Assembly (NCBI RefSeq): GCF_008042145.1
Contig: NZ_RDBH01000141.1
Span: 167,023 to 204,811 of the forward strand
Origin: Streptomyces sp. adm13(2018)
GTDB lineage: Bacteria > Actinomycetota > Actinomycetes > Streptomycetales > Streptomycetaceae
DNA: 37,789 bases
Reading direction: 5' to 3'
The position numbers and the translations under genes were made by a program. A model generated the notes under the pieces. It did not search any database. It was not told where the DNA came from and worked only from the letters and a program-made list of their open reading frames with translations. Positions 17,156 to 25,596 of the stretch are shown piece by piece; the stretch's first letter is position 1, and every line of letters begins with the position of its first letter.

Positions 17156-18073
17156 ATGATCGAGGCTCGTCATCTCCGTGTCCTGCGCGCCGTCGCCGCC
17201 ACCGGCTCCTTCTCGGCCGCCGCGCGCGAACTGGGCTGCACCCAGCCCGCCGTCAGCCAGCAGATGAAGGCCCTCGAAGGCTCCGCCGGGACGCCGCTGC
17301 TGATCCGCACCGGCCGCGAGATGCGCCTCACCGAGGCGGGCGAGGTCCTGGTCCGCCACGCCTCCGGCATCCTGGCCGGCCTCACCGCCGCGGAGGAGGA
17401 GGTCGCCGCGATCGCCGGGCTCCGCGCGGGCCGGGTCCGGCTGGTCTCCTTCCCGAGCGGCAGCTCCACGCTCGTCCCCACCGCGCTCGCCGCGCTGCGC
17501 GCCGCGCACCCCGGCACCCGTGTCTCGCTCGTCGAGGCCGAGCCGCCGCGGTCGATCGAGATGCTCCGCGAGGGCGACTGCGACGTGGCCCTCGCCTTCC
17601 GGTACGGCGCGGGCGCGGCCGGCCGGCCGGCCGACGGCCAGGGGGAGTGGGACGACCTGGTGGTCCGCCCGATCCTGGCCGACCGCCTGGTGGGCCTGGT
17701 CCCCGAGGGGCACCGGCTCGCCGGGGCCGGGTCCGTGGGCATCGCCGAGCTGGCCGACGAGTCGTGGATCGCGGGCTGCCCGCGGTGTCGCCGGCAGCTC
17801 GTGGACGTGTGCGAGGAGGCGGGCTTCACCCCTCGCATCGACTTCGCCACCGACGACTACCCGGCCGTGGTGGGCCTGGTCGGCGCCGGTCTGGGAGTGG
17901 CCGTCCTGCCGGAGCTGGCCATCGAGTCCGTACGTCCCAGGGGCGCGCGGACCGTGGTCGTGGAGCCCGCCGTGGAGCGGGAGATCGTGGCCCTGACCCT
18001 GCCCGACCTGGCGCAGGTCCCGGCCGTCGCCGCCACCCTGGACGAGCTGACCCGGGCCGCCACGCGCGCGTAG
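17156..18073 (+). CDS. LysR-family transcriptional regulator
   Basis: This 305-residue regulator has the N-terminal winged HTH (ARHLRVLRAVAATGSFSAAARELGCTQPAVSQQMKALE). An effector-binding domain of the periplasmic-binding type follows (from about residue 90: GRVRLVSFPSGSSTLVPTALAAL). The effector domain has an unusual cluster C-P-R-C plus a third Cys (residues 208, 211 and 219), suggesting redox or metal sensitivity. It probably controls the divergent MOSC-SDR genes and itself. An in-frame ATG at 17144 would add four residues, but it lies inside the likely -10 box. Confidence 0.92.
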   Translation: MIEARHLRVLRAVAATGSFSAAARELGCTQPAVSQQMKALEGSAGTPLLIRTGREMRLTEAGEVLVRHASGILAGLTAAEEEVAAIAGLRAGRVRLVSFPSGSSTLVPTALAALRAAHPGTRVSLVEAEPPRSIEMLREGDCDVALAFRYGAGAAGRPADGQGEWDDLVVRPILADRLVGLVPEGHRLAGAGSVGIAELADESWIAGCPRCRRQLVDVCEEAGFTPRIDFATDDYPAVVGLVGAGLGVAVLPELAIESVRPRGARTVVVEPAVEREIVALTLPDLAQVPAVAATLDELTRAATRA

Positions 18074-18156
18074 GGCGCCGCCTCGCGCGCGTGGGCACGG
18101 CTCCGGATCCTGTCGGGTGCGCGGGTTCGCCGCCGCTTAGTTGAGGAAACGTTCCT

Positions 18157-18555
18157 TCACGTGCGCTCCGCAATCGGCCGGCCTGTCGCCGTCGCCGATG
18201 CCGTCGATGCTGCCGATGTCGTCATGGACGTCACGGACGCGGTCGGCGCCGTCGTCGGCGTCGCTGTGATCAGGCGATTGCGCGCGCGTCCCATGAGCTC
18301 TTCGCGTTCGTCCTCGGTGAGGCCGCCCCATACGCCGTAGGGCTCCCGCACGGCGAGTGCGTGTGCCGCGCACTCCGCGCGTACCGGGCACCGCATGCAG
18401 ACCTCTTTCGCCGAGTTCTCACGCGCACTCCGTGCCGCGCCGCGTTCTCCCTCGGGGTGGAAGAACAGGGAACTGTCGACGCCGCGGCAGGCCGCGAGCA
18501 GTTGCCAGTCCCACAGATCGGCGTTGGGTCCGGGAAGGCGGGAGAAATCTGCCAT
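18157..18555 (-). CDS. whiD: WhiB-like iron-sulfur developmental regulator WhiD
   Basis: This 132-residue protein has the four Wbl cysteines (C23, C53, C56, C62: spacing C-X29-C-X2-C-X5-C) that hold an O2/NO-sensitive [4Fe-4S] cluster. It then has the turn GVWGGLTEDEREEL and a basic stretch. The sequence MADFSRLPGPNADLWDWQ and the position divergent from bldM identify WhiD, which is needed for spore maturation and septum placement. Wbl proteins work by binding region 4 of the principal sigma factor. The C-terminal tail is Ala/Thr/Ser-rich and somewhat longer than I remember for S. coelicolor. The start ATG 18555 is the family start; longer readings run into the promoter region. Confidence 0.95.
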   Translation of the reverse strand: MADFSRLPGPNADLWDWQLLAACRGVDSSLFFHPEGERGAARSARENSAKEVCMRCPVRAECAAHALAVREPYGVWGGLTEDEREELMGRARNRLITATPTTAPTASVTSMTTSAASTASATATGRPIAERT

Positions 18556-18986
18556 TGCGCTTGTCCCCTTGAAACCGTGTCGAACGGATAGGTGGGCGGG
18601 TGGATGGCTGATGGCCGGGGTCCTCGGGCCCCGTGGGTCCGGGTCGGTACACCTACTGTCTAAGTAGATGTAAATATGACTCATTGCGAATCTAGCCACA
18701 GACACCGCGAAAAGGGAAGAAAACCCGCTAAATGGGGCATAGCTTTCGAACGTGGACAGAAGGGCCGCGTCGCTCTCCTCCGTGCGCGGCCCCTCACGTA
18801 GAGTGCCGAAGGGTGCCGTCCGACCCGTAACTCTTTCGAGTGACCGTCGTTGAGAGTGCGGAGGCGGTTGAAGGAACAAGCGATCGGGCAGGTGTCCGAG
18901 AGCGTCAATCGCACAGGTGACGATTACGTACAGCCCTGGAGGCTCAAGGTGACGCGCTACAGCTGCGAGAGCCGCGGAGGTCAGGC
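18556..18986. promoter_or_regulatory. whiD-bldM divergent intergenic region
   Basis: This 431-bp gene-free region carries the promoters of two developmental genes. On the whiD side is an AT-rich stretch with GTAAATATGAC (18670-18680), CATTGCGA (18682-18689) and a small repeat CTACT-N5-AGTAG (18654-18668). The bldM side holds the BldN-type promoter at 18826-18853 and further GTGAC words (18840, 18916, 18949). No credible ORF was found in it. Confidence 0.7.
18826..18853 (+). promoter_or_regulatory. bldM promoter of sigma-BldN type
   Basis: CGTAAC (18826-18831), 16 nt, CGTTGA (18848-18853). This matches, as I remember it, the -35/-10 pair of the BldN-dependent bldM p1 promoter of S. coelicolor. 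The expected start would leave a leader of about 125 nt before bldM. Confidence 0.7.
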
Positions 18987-19598
18987 ATGACATCCGTTCT
19001 CGTCTGCGACGACTCCCCGCTCGCCCGAGAGGCGCTCCGCCGCGCGGTCGCGACCGTGCCCGGCGTCGAGCGCGTGACGACCGCGGCCAACGGCGAGGAA
19101 GTCCTCCGCCGCTGGGGCGCGGACCGCTCGGACCTGATTCTGATGGACGTACGCATGCCCGGTCTGGGCGGCGTGGAGACCGTCCGCCGGCTGCTCTCCG
19201 CGGACCCCGGCGCCCGCATCATCATGCTCACGGTCGCCGAGGACCTCGACGGCGTCGCCCTCGCTGTCGCCGCCGGCGCCCGCGGGTACCTGCACAAGGA
19301 CGCCTCGCGCGCCGAACTGCGGGCCACCGTCACCCAGGCGCTCGCCGACCCGACCTGGCGGCTCGCCCCGCGGCGCCTCCGTTCGGCCGAGATGGGCGCC
19401 GCGCCCACCCTCACCGCGCGCGAGATCCAGGTGCTGGAGGGCATGAGCCACGGCCGCTCCAACGCGGAGATCGGCCGCGAGCTCTTCCTCTCCGAGGACA
19501 CCGTCAAGACCCACGCCCGGCGGCTCTTCAAGAAGCTGGGCGCCTCGGACCGGGCGCACGCGGTCGCCCTCGGATTCCGCTGGGGCCTGGTCCGCTGA
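18987..19598 (+). CDS. bldM: developmental response regulator BldM
   Basis: This 203-residue protein has an N-terminal receiver domain (D8, D9, phosphoacceptor-position D54 in ILMDVRMPG, T82, K104) and a C-terminal LuxR/FixJ-type HTH (LTAREIQVLEGMSHGRSNAEIG, SEDTVKTHARRLFKKLGA). BldM controls early aerial development as a homodimer and late sporulation genes as a heterodimer with WhiI. The receiver is regarded as atypical and functions without classical phosphorylation. ATG 18987 follows CGGAGG (18975-18980). Transcription depends on sigma-BldN through the promoter upstream. A stem-loop terminator follows. Confidence 0.96.
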   Translation: MTSVLVCDDSPLAREALRRAVATVPGVERVTTAANGEEVLRRWGADRSDLILMDVRMPGLGGVETVRRLLSADPGARIIMLTVAEDLDGVALAVAAGARGYLHKDASRAELRATVTQALADPTWRLAPRRLRSAEMGAAPTLTAREIQVLEGMSHGRSNAEIGRELFLSEDTVKTHARRLFKKLGASDRAHAVALGFRWGLVR

Positions 19599-19625
19599 AT
19601 CGCAGGTCGCCGGGCACCTCCCCGT

Positions 19626-19657
19626 CCCCGTCCGCGATTGTCGCGGAGCGGACGGGG
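19626..19657 (+). terminator. terminator after bldM
   Basis: CCCCGTCCGC (19626-19635) pairs perfectly with GCGGACGGGG (19648-19657) around a 12-nt loop, 28 bp past the bldM stop. There is no U-tract. Confidence 0.75.
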
Positions 19658-19841
19658 CCGGCTTGTGTCACTTACCGGCGCGATGCCGCATCCTTGAGAT
19701 GTGGAGTTCCTCGGGGACGAGTCGATCGAGCGGGACGGGAGGGCGCGGGAGATGAGTTCCGGCGCACCTGCTCATAACGCTTCGGTGCACAACTACGGAC
19801 GCGGTGCCACGGACGCCGAGGCGTCGGGGCACCATGGAGCG

Positions 19842-20444
19842 ATGCGCGACGACGAGACCGTGGGGTCCCCCATGCCTGCCGGGCAGGGGGAGATCGGCGC
19901 GCTCGTGCACCGGGCGGTGGAGGGCGACGCGCAGGCGACGCACGACCTGCTCGCGCGGGTCCACCCGCTCGCGCTGCGCTACTGCCGCACCCGCCTCAAC
20001 CGGCTGCCGGGCGACGCCCGGCACTTCGTCGAGGACCTGGCCCAGGAGGTCTGCGTCGCCGTCCTGATGGCGCTCCCGCGCTACAAGGACACCGGCAGGC
20101 CCTTCGAGGCCTTCGTCTTCGCCATCGCCGGACACAAGGTCGCCGACCTCCAGCGGGCCGCCATGCGCCACCCGGGGTCCACGGCCGTCCCCTCCGACGA
20201 GATGCCCGAGCGGCCCGACGACTCCCTCGGCCCGGAGGAGCGCGCGCTCCTCAGCGACGACGCCGAGTGGGCCAAGAAGCTGCTCGCCAACCTCCCGGAG
20301 AACCAGCGCGAACTGCTCGTGCTCCGCGTCGCGGTCGGACTGACCGCCGAGGAGACCGGGCAGATGCTCGGCATGTCCCCGGGAGCCGTCCGGGTCGCCC
20401 AGCACCGCGCGCTCAGCCGGCTGAGGGCCCTGGCGGAGCAGTAG
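19842..20444 (+). CDS. shbA: ECF-type sigma factor ShbA
   Basis: This protein of about 200 residues has sigma region 2 ([53 protein letters not shown]) and region 4 ([41 protein letters not shown]). Position between bldM and guaB identifies ShbA, the sigma factor reported to drive transcription of hrdB, the principal sigma gene, in Streptomyces. The start is uncertain: ATG 19842 (MRDDETV) has GGAG two bases upstream; in-frame ATG 19752 and GTG 19701 would add up to 47 low-complexity residues with weaker codon bias. The leader from bldM is 243 bp, mostly terminator and possible promoter sequence. Confidence 0.88.
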   Translation: MRDDETVGSPMPAGQGEIGALVHRAVEGDAQATHDLLARVHPLALRYCRTRLNRLPGDARHFVEDLAQEVCVAVLMALPRYKDTGRPFEAFVFAIAGHKVADLQRAAMRHPGSTAVPSDEMPERPDDSLGPEERALLSDDAEWAKKLLANLPENQRELLVLRVAVGLTAEETGQMLGMSPGAVRVAQHRALSRLRALAEQ

Positions 20445-22119
<1,675 letters not shown>

Positions 22120-22134
22120 CACAGCGCGACGCGT

Positions 22135-22169
22135 GGGGGCGGTTCCGGCATGTGGCCGGAGCCGCCCCC
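22135..22169 (+). terminator. terminator after guaB
   Basis: A 15-bp stem (22135-22149 with 22155-22169, one G-T wobble) with loop ATGTG, 15 bp after the guaB stop. It separates guaB from guaB3. Confidence 0.85.
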
Positions 22170-22225
22170 CGCGCGTGTGTCGGGGATACTGGTAGGCGCA
22201 GACGTAGAGGGAAAGGCCACACATC

Positions 22226-23350
22226 GTGACTGAGATCGAGATCGGGCGCGGCAAGCGCGGCCGCAGGGCGTACGCGTTCGACGACATCGCCGTCGTTCCG
22301 AGCCGGCGCACCCGGGACCCGAAGGAGGTCTCGATCGCCTGGCAGATCGACGCCTACCGCTTCGAGCTCCCCTTCCTGGCCGCCCCCATGGACTCGGTCG
22401 TGTCGCCGCAGACCGCGATCCGGATCGGCGAGCTGGGCGGCCTGGGCGTCCTCAACCTGGAAGGTCTCTGGACCCGGTACGAGGACCCGCAGCCGCTGCT
22501 CGACGAGATCGCCGAGCTGGACGAGACGACCGCGACCCGTCGTCTGCAGGAGATCTACGCGGCCCCGATCAAGGAAGAGCTGATCGGGCAGCGCATCAAG
22601 GAGGTGCGCGACTCCGGTGTCGTCACCGCCGCCGCGCTCTCCCCGCAGCGGACCGCCCAGTTCTCCAAGGCCGTCGTCGACGCCGGCGTGGACCTCTTCG
22701 TGATCCGCGGCACCACGGTCTCCGCCGAGCACGTCTCGGGCGCGGCCGAGCCGCTGAACCTGAAGCAGTTCATCTACGAGCTCGACGTCCCGGTCATCGT
22801 CGGCGGCTGCGCCACGTACACCGCGGCCCTGCACCTGATGCGCACCGGCGCGGCGGGTGTCCTCGTCGGCTTCGGCGGCGGCGCGGCGCACACCACGCGC
22901 AACGTGTTCGGCATCCAGGTCCCGATGGCGACCGCGGTCGCCGACGTGGCCGCGGCCCGCCGTGACTACATGGACGAGTCGGGCGGCCGGTACGTGCACG
23001 TCATCGCCGACGGCGGGGTCGGCTGGTCCGGCGACCTGCCGAAGGCGATCGCCTGCGGCGCCGACGCGGTCATGATGGGCTCCCCGCTGGCCCGCGCCAC
23101 GGACGCGCCCGGCAAGGGCCACCACTGGGGCATGGAGGCCGTCCACGAGGACGTGCCGCGCGGCAAGCTCGTCGACCTGGGCGTCGTCGGCACCACCGAG
23201 GAGATCCTCGCGGGCCCGTCGCACATCCCGGACGGCTCGATGAACTTCTTCGGCGCCCTGCGCCGCGCGATGGCCACCACGGGCTACAGCGAGCTCAAGG
23301 AGTTCCAGCGCGTCGAGGTCACGGTCGCCGACTCCCAGCACAAGCGCTGA
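22226..23350 (+). CDS. guaB3: GuaB3 family IMP dehydrogenase-related protein
   Basis: This 374-residue TIM-barrel paralogue of IMP dehydrogenase has no CBS domains (FDDIAVVPSRRTRDPKEVS, FLAAPMDSVVSP, GGRYVHVIADGGVGWSGDLPKAIACGADAVMMGSPLA). Where GuaB has the catalytic Cys loop, this protein reads GFGGGAAHTTR with His222 and no Cys, so ordinary IMPDH chemistry is unlikely. Absence of the Cys is, as far as I recall, shared by actinobacterial GuaB3 proteins; their activity is debated (IMPDH-like or GMP-reductase-like). GTG 22226 is preceded by GAGGGAAAGG. A perfect terminator follows. Confidence 0.93.
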   Translation: MTEIEIGRGKRGRRAYAFDDIAVVPSRRTRDPKEVSIAWQIDAYRFELPFLAAPMDSVVSPQTAIRIGELGGLGVLNLEGLWTRYEDPQPLLDEIAELDETTATRRLQEIYAAPIKEELIGQRIKEVRDSGVVTAAALSPQRTAQFSKAVVDAGVDLFVIRGTTVSAEHVSGAAEPLNLKQFIYELDVPVIVGGCATYTAALHLMRTGAAGVLVGFGGGAAHTTRNVFGIQVPMATAVADVAAARRDYMDESGGRYVHVIADGGVGWSGDLPKAIACGADAVMMGSPLARATDAPGKGHHWGMEAVHEDVPRGKLVDLGVVGTTEEILAGPSHIPDGSMNFFGALRRAMATTGYSELKEFQRVEVTVADSQHKR

Positions 23351-23370
23351 CGTCCGCGCCGCCCGTACGA

Positions 23371-23406
23371 GAAGGGGCCCCGCACCGGGTGGTGCGGGGC
23401 CCCTTC
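23371..23406. terminator. bidirectional terminator after guaB3
   Basis: A perfect 16-bp stem GAAGGGGCCCCGCACC (23371-23386) with 23391-23406 around loop GGGT. It lies between guaB3 and the convergent membrane-protein gene, 20 and 36 bp from their ends. Confidence 0.93.
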
Positions 23407-23442
23407 CGCGTCCGGACGGGTCCGGAGGTGTGGTCGCGCGGG

Positions 23443-23976
23443 TCAGGCGGAGACCTTCTTGGTGATGACGAAGCCCTCGTAGCCGGCGATGCCGTAGAAG
23501 AGCAGGTCCATCACCCCGAGCTCCTCCTTCCACGCCGTGAAGAGCTCGGAGAAGTGCATGGTGAACATCTCGGTCGTGGTCGGGGCCTGGTACGGCGTCG
23601 CCAGCTCGGCCCACCAGCTGATCATCATGGCGTAGCCGAGGAGCTGGCCCGCGAAGACGCCGAGCAGGGCGAGCGGCACGCCCACGAAGGGCAGGACCGG
23701 GTGGGAGCCGCCCACCTTGCCGAGGGCGAAGCCGACCAGGGCGCCGACGGCGAGCGCCAGGATGCCGAGCTGGGTGTAGCTGCCGTCCTCGTCGGCCATG
23801 GCGCGCATGATGCCGCCCAGGACGAGCGCGCCGAGGGCGGCGGCGGCGACACCGGCGAGCAGGCCGAGGCCCAGGTTGTCTCGGGCCGGGGCCGGCGGCG
23901 GGGCGGCCGCGTACGGGGCGGGCGCGCCGCCGTCGGCGAACGGGTTGCCGGACGGCGGCGGAACGGGCTGGCTCAT
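23443..23976 (-). CDS. Pro-rich N-terminus membrane protein of unknown function
   Basis: This 177-residue protein has a Pro/Ala-rich cytoplasmic N-terminus (about 30 residues, MSQPVPPPSGNPFADGG). Three hydrophobic segments (LGLGLLAGVAAAALGALVLGG, LGILALAVGALVGFALG, VLPFVGVPLALLGVFAGQLLG) and a C-terminal soluble part (TTTEMFTMHFSELFTAWKEELG, then a weakly hydrophobic end) follow. I do not recognise a named family; similar proteins are conserved in Streptomyces. ATG 23976 follows a GGGGGGA about nine bases upstream; ATG 24003 is less likely. It is downstream of the nucleotide-sugar dehydrogenase homologue in the same direction. Confidence 0.82.
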   Translation of the reverse strand: MSQPVPPPSGNPFADGGAPAPYAAAPPPAPARDNLGLGLLAGVAAAALGALVLGGIMRAMADEDGSYTQLGILALAVGALVGFALGKVGGSHPVLPFVGVPLALLGVFAGQLLGYAMMISWWAELATPYQAPTTTEMFTMHFSELFTAWKEELGVMDLLFYGIAGYEGFVITKKVSA

Positions 23977-24082
23977 GCGGTGGATCCCCCCGGGGACGTG
24001 CACGCACGGGTGTGCGAACGAGAGCCCGGAGATTAGCAGTCGGCTCTGACGGTGTCCCGGGGATTTCGGGTGCCGTGCCTGG

Positions 24083-25324
24083 TCAGAGGCGGTGGGCCGC
24101 GCCGCCGGGGGTGGCGCCTCGGGTGTCGAGGAGGAGTTGGGCCTTGACCGCTAGTCCCTGGAGGTCGTACGTGCGGTGGTGCTGGAGCAGGATCGTCAGG
24201 TCGGCGTGGGCGGCGGCCTCGTAGAGGGAGTCGGCGCGGGGGACGGGGAGTTCGCGGACGCGCCAGTCGGGGACGTGCGGGTCGTGGTAGCTGACGGTGG
24301 CGCCGAGGTCCATCAGCCTGCGGGCGATCTCGTCGGCGGGGGAGCCCTGGCGGTCCGGCAGGTCGGGCTTGTACGTGATGCCGAGCAGCAGGATCCGGGC
24401 GCCGCGGGCCGACTTGCCGTGCTCGTTGAGGAGGGTGGCGGCGCGCTGGACGACGTACTGCGGCATGCGTTCGTTGACCTGGCCGGCGAGTTCGACGAGG
24501 CGGAGCGGCCGGTGGGCGCCGACCGTGTCGACGGGGACGCCGTGGCCGCCGACCCCGGGACCGGGGCGGAAGGCCTGGAAGCCGAAGGGCTTGGTCTCCG
24601 CGCAGCGGATGACGTCCCACAGGTCGACGCCCAGTTCGTGGCAGAGCACCGCCATCTCGTTGACCAGGGCGATGTTGACGTGCCGGAAGTTGGTCTCCAG
24701 GAGCTTGACCGTCTCCGCCTCGCGGGGGCCACGCGCGCGTACCACCTTGTCGGTGAGCCGGCCGTAGAAGGCGGCCGCGGCCTCGGTGCAGGCCGGGGTG
24801 AGGCCGCCGATGACCTTGGGGGTGCCGGCGAAGCCGTGCGTACGGCTGCCGGGGTCAAGGCGGCCGGGGGAGTACGCGAGGTGGAAGTCGCGTCCGGCGC
24901 GCAGGCCCGAGCCCGCTTCGAGGAGCTCGCGGAGCAGTCCCTCGGTGGTGCCCGGCGGGACCGGGGACTCCAGGACGACGGTGGTGTGCGGGCGCAGCCG
25001 CGCGGCGAGCGCGCGGGCCGCGTCGGCGACCCCGGTGAGGTCGAGGGCGTGGTCGGGTCCGGGCGGGGTAGGGGCGCAGAGGACGGCGGTGCGGACCCGG
25101 CCGAGTGCGGCGGGGTCGGCGGTCGGCCGGAAGCCCCCCGAGAGCATCCGGCGGATCTCCGGGACGGTGAGCGAGCCGTCGACGGGGGAGCGTCCGGCGG
25201 CGAGTTCGGCGACGGAGCGCGGATCGGTGTCGTAGCCGACGGTGCCGATGCCTGCGGCGGTGGCGGCCTGGGCCAGGGGGAGGCCGTGATGGCCGAGGCC
25301 GATGACGGCGAGATCAGCGGGCAT
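24083..25324 (-). CDS. nucleotide-sugar dehydrogenase homologue lacking the catalytic Cys and Glu
   Basis: This 413-residue protein has the three-domain UDP-glucose/UDP-ManNAc dehydrogenase layout: N-terminal Rossmann (LAVIGLGHHGLPLAQAA), central helical domain with Lys207 and Asn212 in ETVKLLETNFRHVNIALVNEM, and C-terminal domain with ITYKPDLPD. These enzymes oxidise a UDP-sugar twice to a uronic acid using an active-site Cys. Here the motif usually reading GGHCxPxD is GGHGVPVD (Gly262), and the usual SPE(R/F) reads SPGR (Gly154). The protein is otherwise intact with normal codon use, so it is not decaying. It could be a single-step dehydrogenase, an epimerase-like enzyme or a non-catalytic binder. 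ATG 25324 has no close Shine-Dalgarno (GGAAGGACGG lies about 15 bases upstream). Confidence 0.85.
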   Translation of the reverse strand: MPADLAVIGLGHHGLPLAQAATAAGIGTVGYDTDPRSVAELAAGRSPVDGSLTVPEIRRMLSGGFRPTADPAALGRVRTAVLCAPTPPGPDHALDLTGVADAARALAARLRPHTTVVLESPVPPGTTEGLLRELLEAGSGLRAGRDFHLAYSPGRLDPGSRTHGFAGTPKVIGGLTPACTEAAAAFYGRLTDKVVRARGPREAETVKLLETNFRHVNIALVNEMAVLCHELGVDLWDVIRCAETKPFGFQAFRPGPGVGGHGVPVDTVGAHRPLRLVELAGQVNERMPQYVVQRAATLLNEHGKSARGARILLLGITYKPDLPDRQGSPADEIARRLMDLGATVSYHDPHVPDWRVRELPVPRADSLYEAAAHADLTILLQHHRTYDLQGLAVKAQLLLDTRGATPGGAAHRL

Positions 25325-25596
25325 GGGGGGTGGGCCGTCCTTCCCGGTAGCCGGAGGGAACGCGACGCGCAAGCCCGGTGGACAGAACGGGTCGAGCGCG
25401 ATGTCAGACTAGGCGTAAATATGACCGATATGTCGCATTGCGAGGCCGAAGGTCGCCGAGTGTTATCCACAGGTCGGTGGCGAGGCGGTGGCTGAAGTCG
25501 CCGGGGAGGGACAGAATCGAGCTGTGAGCCGGACCGCAGGGCCCGGTTCACGTGCTGTGACGACGGGGAACGACGGGGGACGACGGGAGGCATGCC
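25325..25596. promoter_or_regulatory. divergent region between the dehydrogenase homologue and glpD
   Basis: This 272-bp gene-free region contains an AT-rich element with GTAAATATGAC (25415-25425) and CATTGCGA (25436-25443), also found before whiD. It also has a perfect DnaA-box 9-mer TTATCCACA (25463-25471) and three 10-bp repeats before the glpD start. On the minus strand TAGTCT (25405-25410) follows the AT-rich element and could be a -10 for the dehydrogenase homologue. Confidence 0.55.
25561..25590 (+). repeat. three 10-bp repeats carrying Shine-Dalgarno-like sequence
   Basis: CGACGGGGAA, CGACGGGGGA, CGACGGGAGG lie in tandem. The last copy provides the glpD ribosome-binding site (GGGAGG, six bases before the GTG). 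Confidence 0.75.

Noticed and set aside
18681..18914. 77-residue minus ORF in the whiD-bldM region
   Set aside because: No ribosome-binding site, no codon bias, and it overlaps known promoter positions.
25463..25471. Replication origin
   Set aside because: Only one DnaA box was found; an origin would show a cluster.
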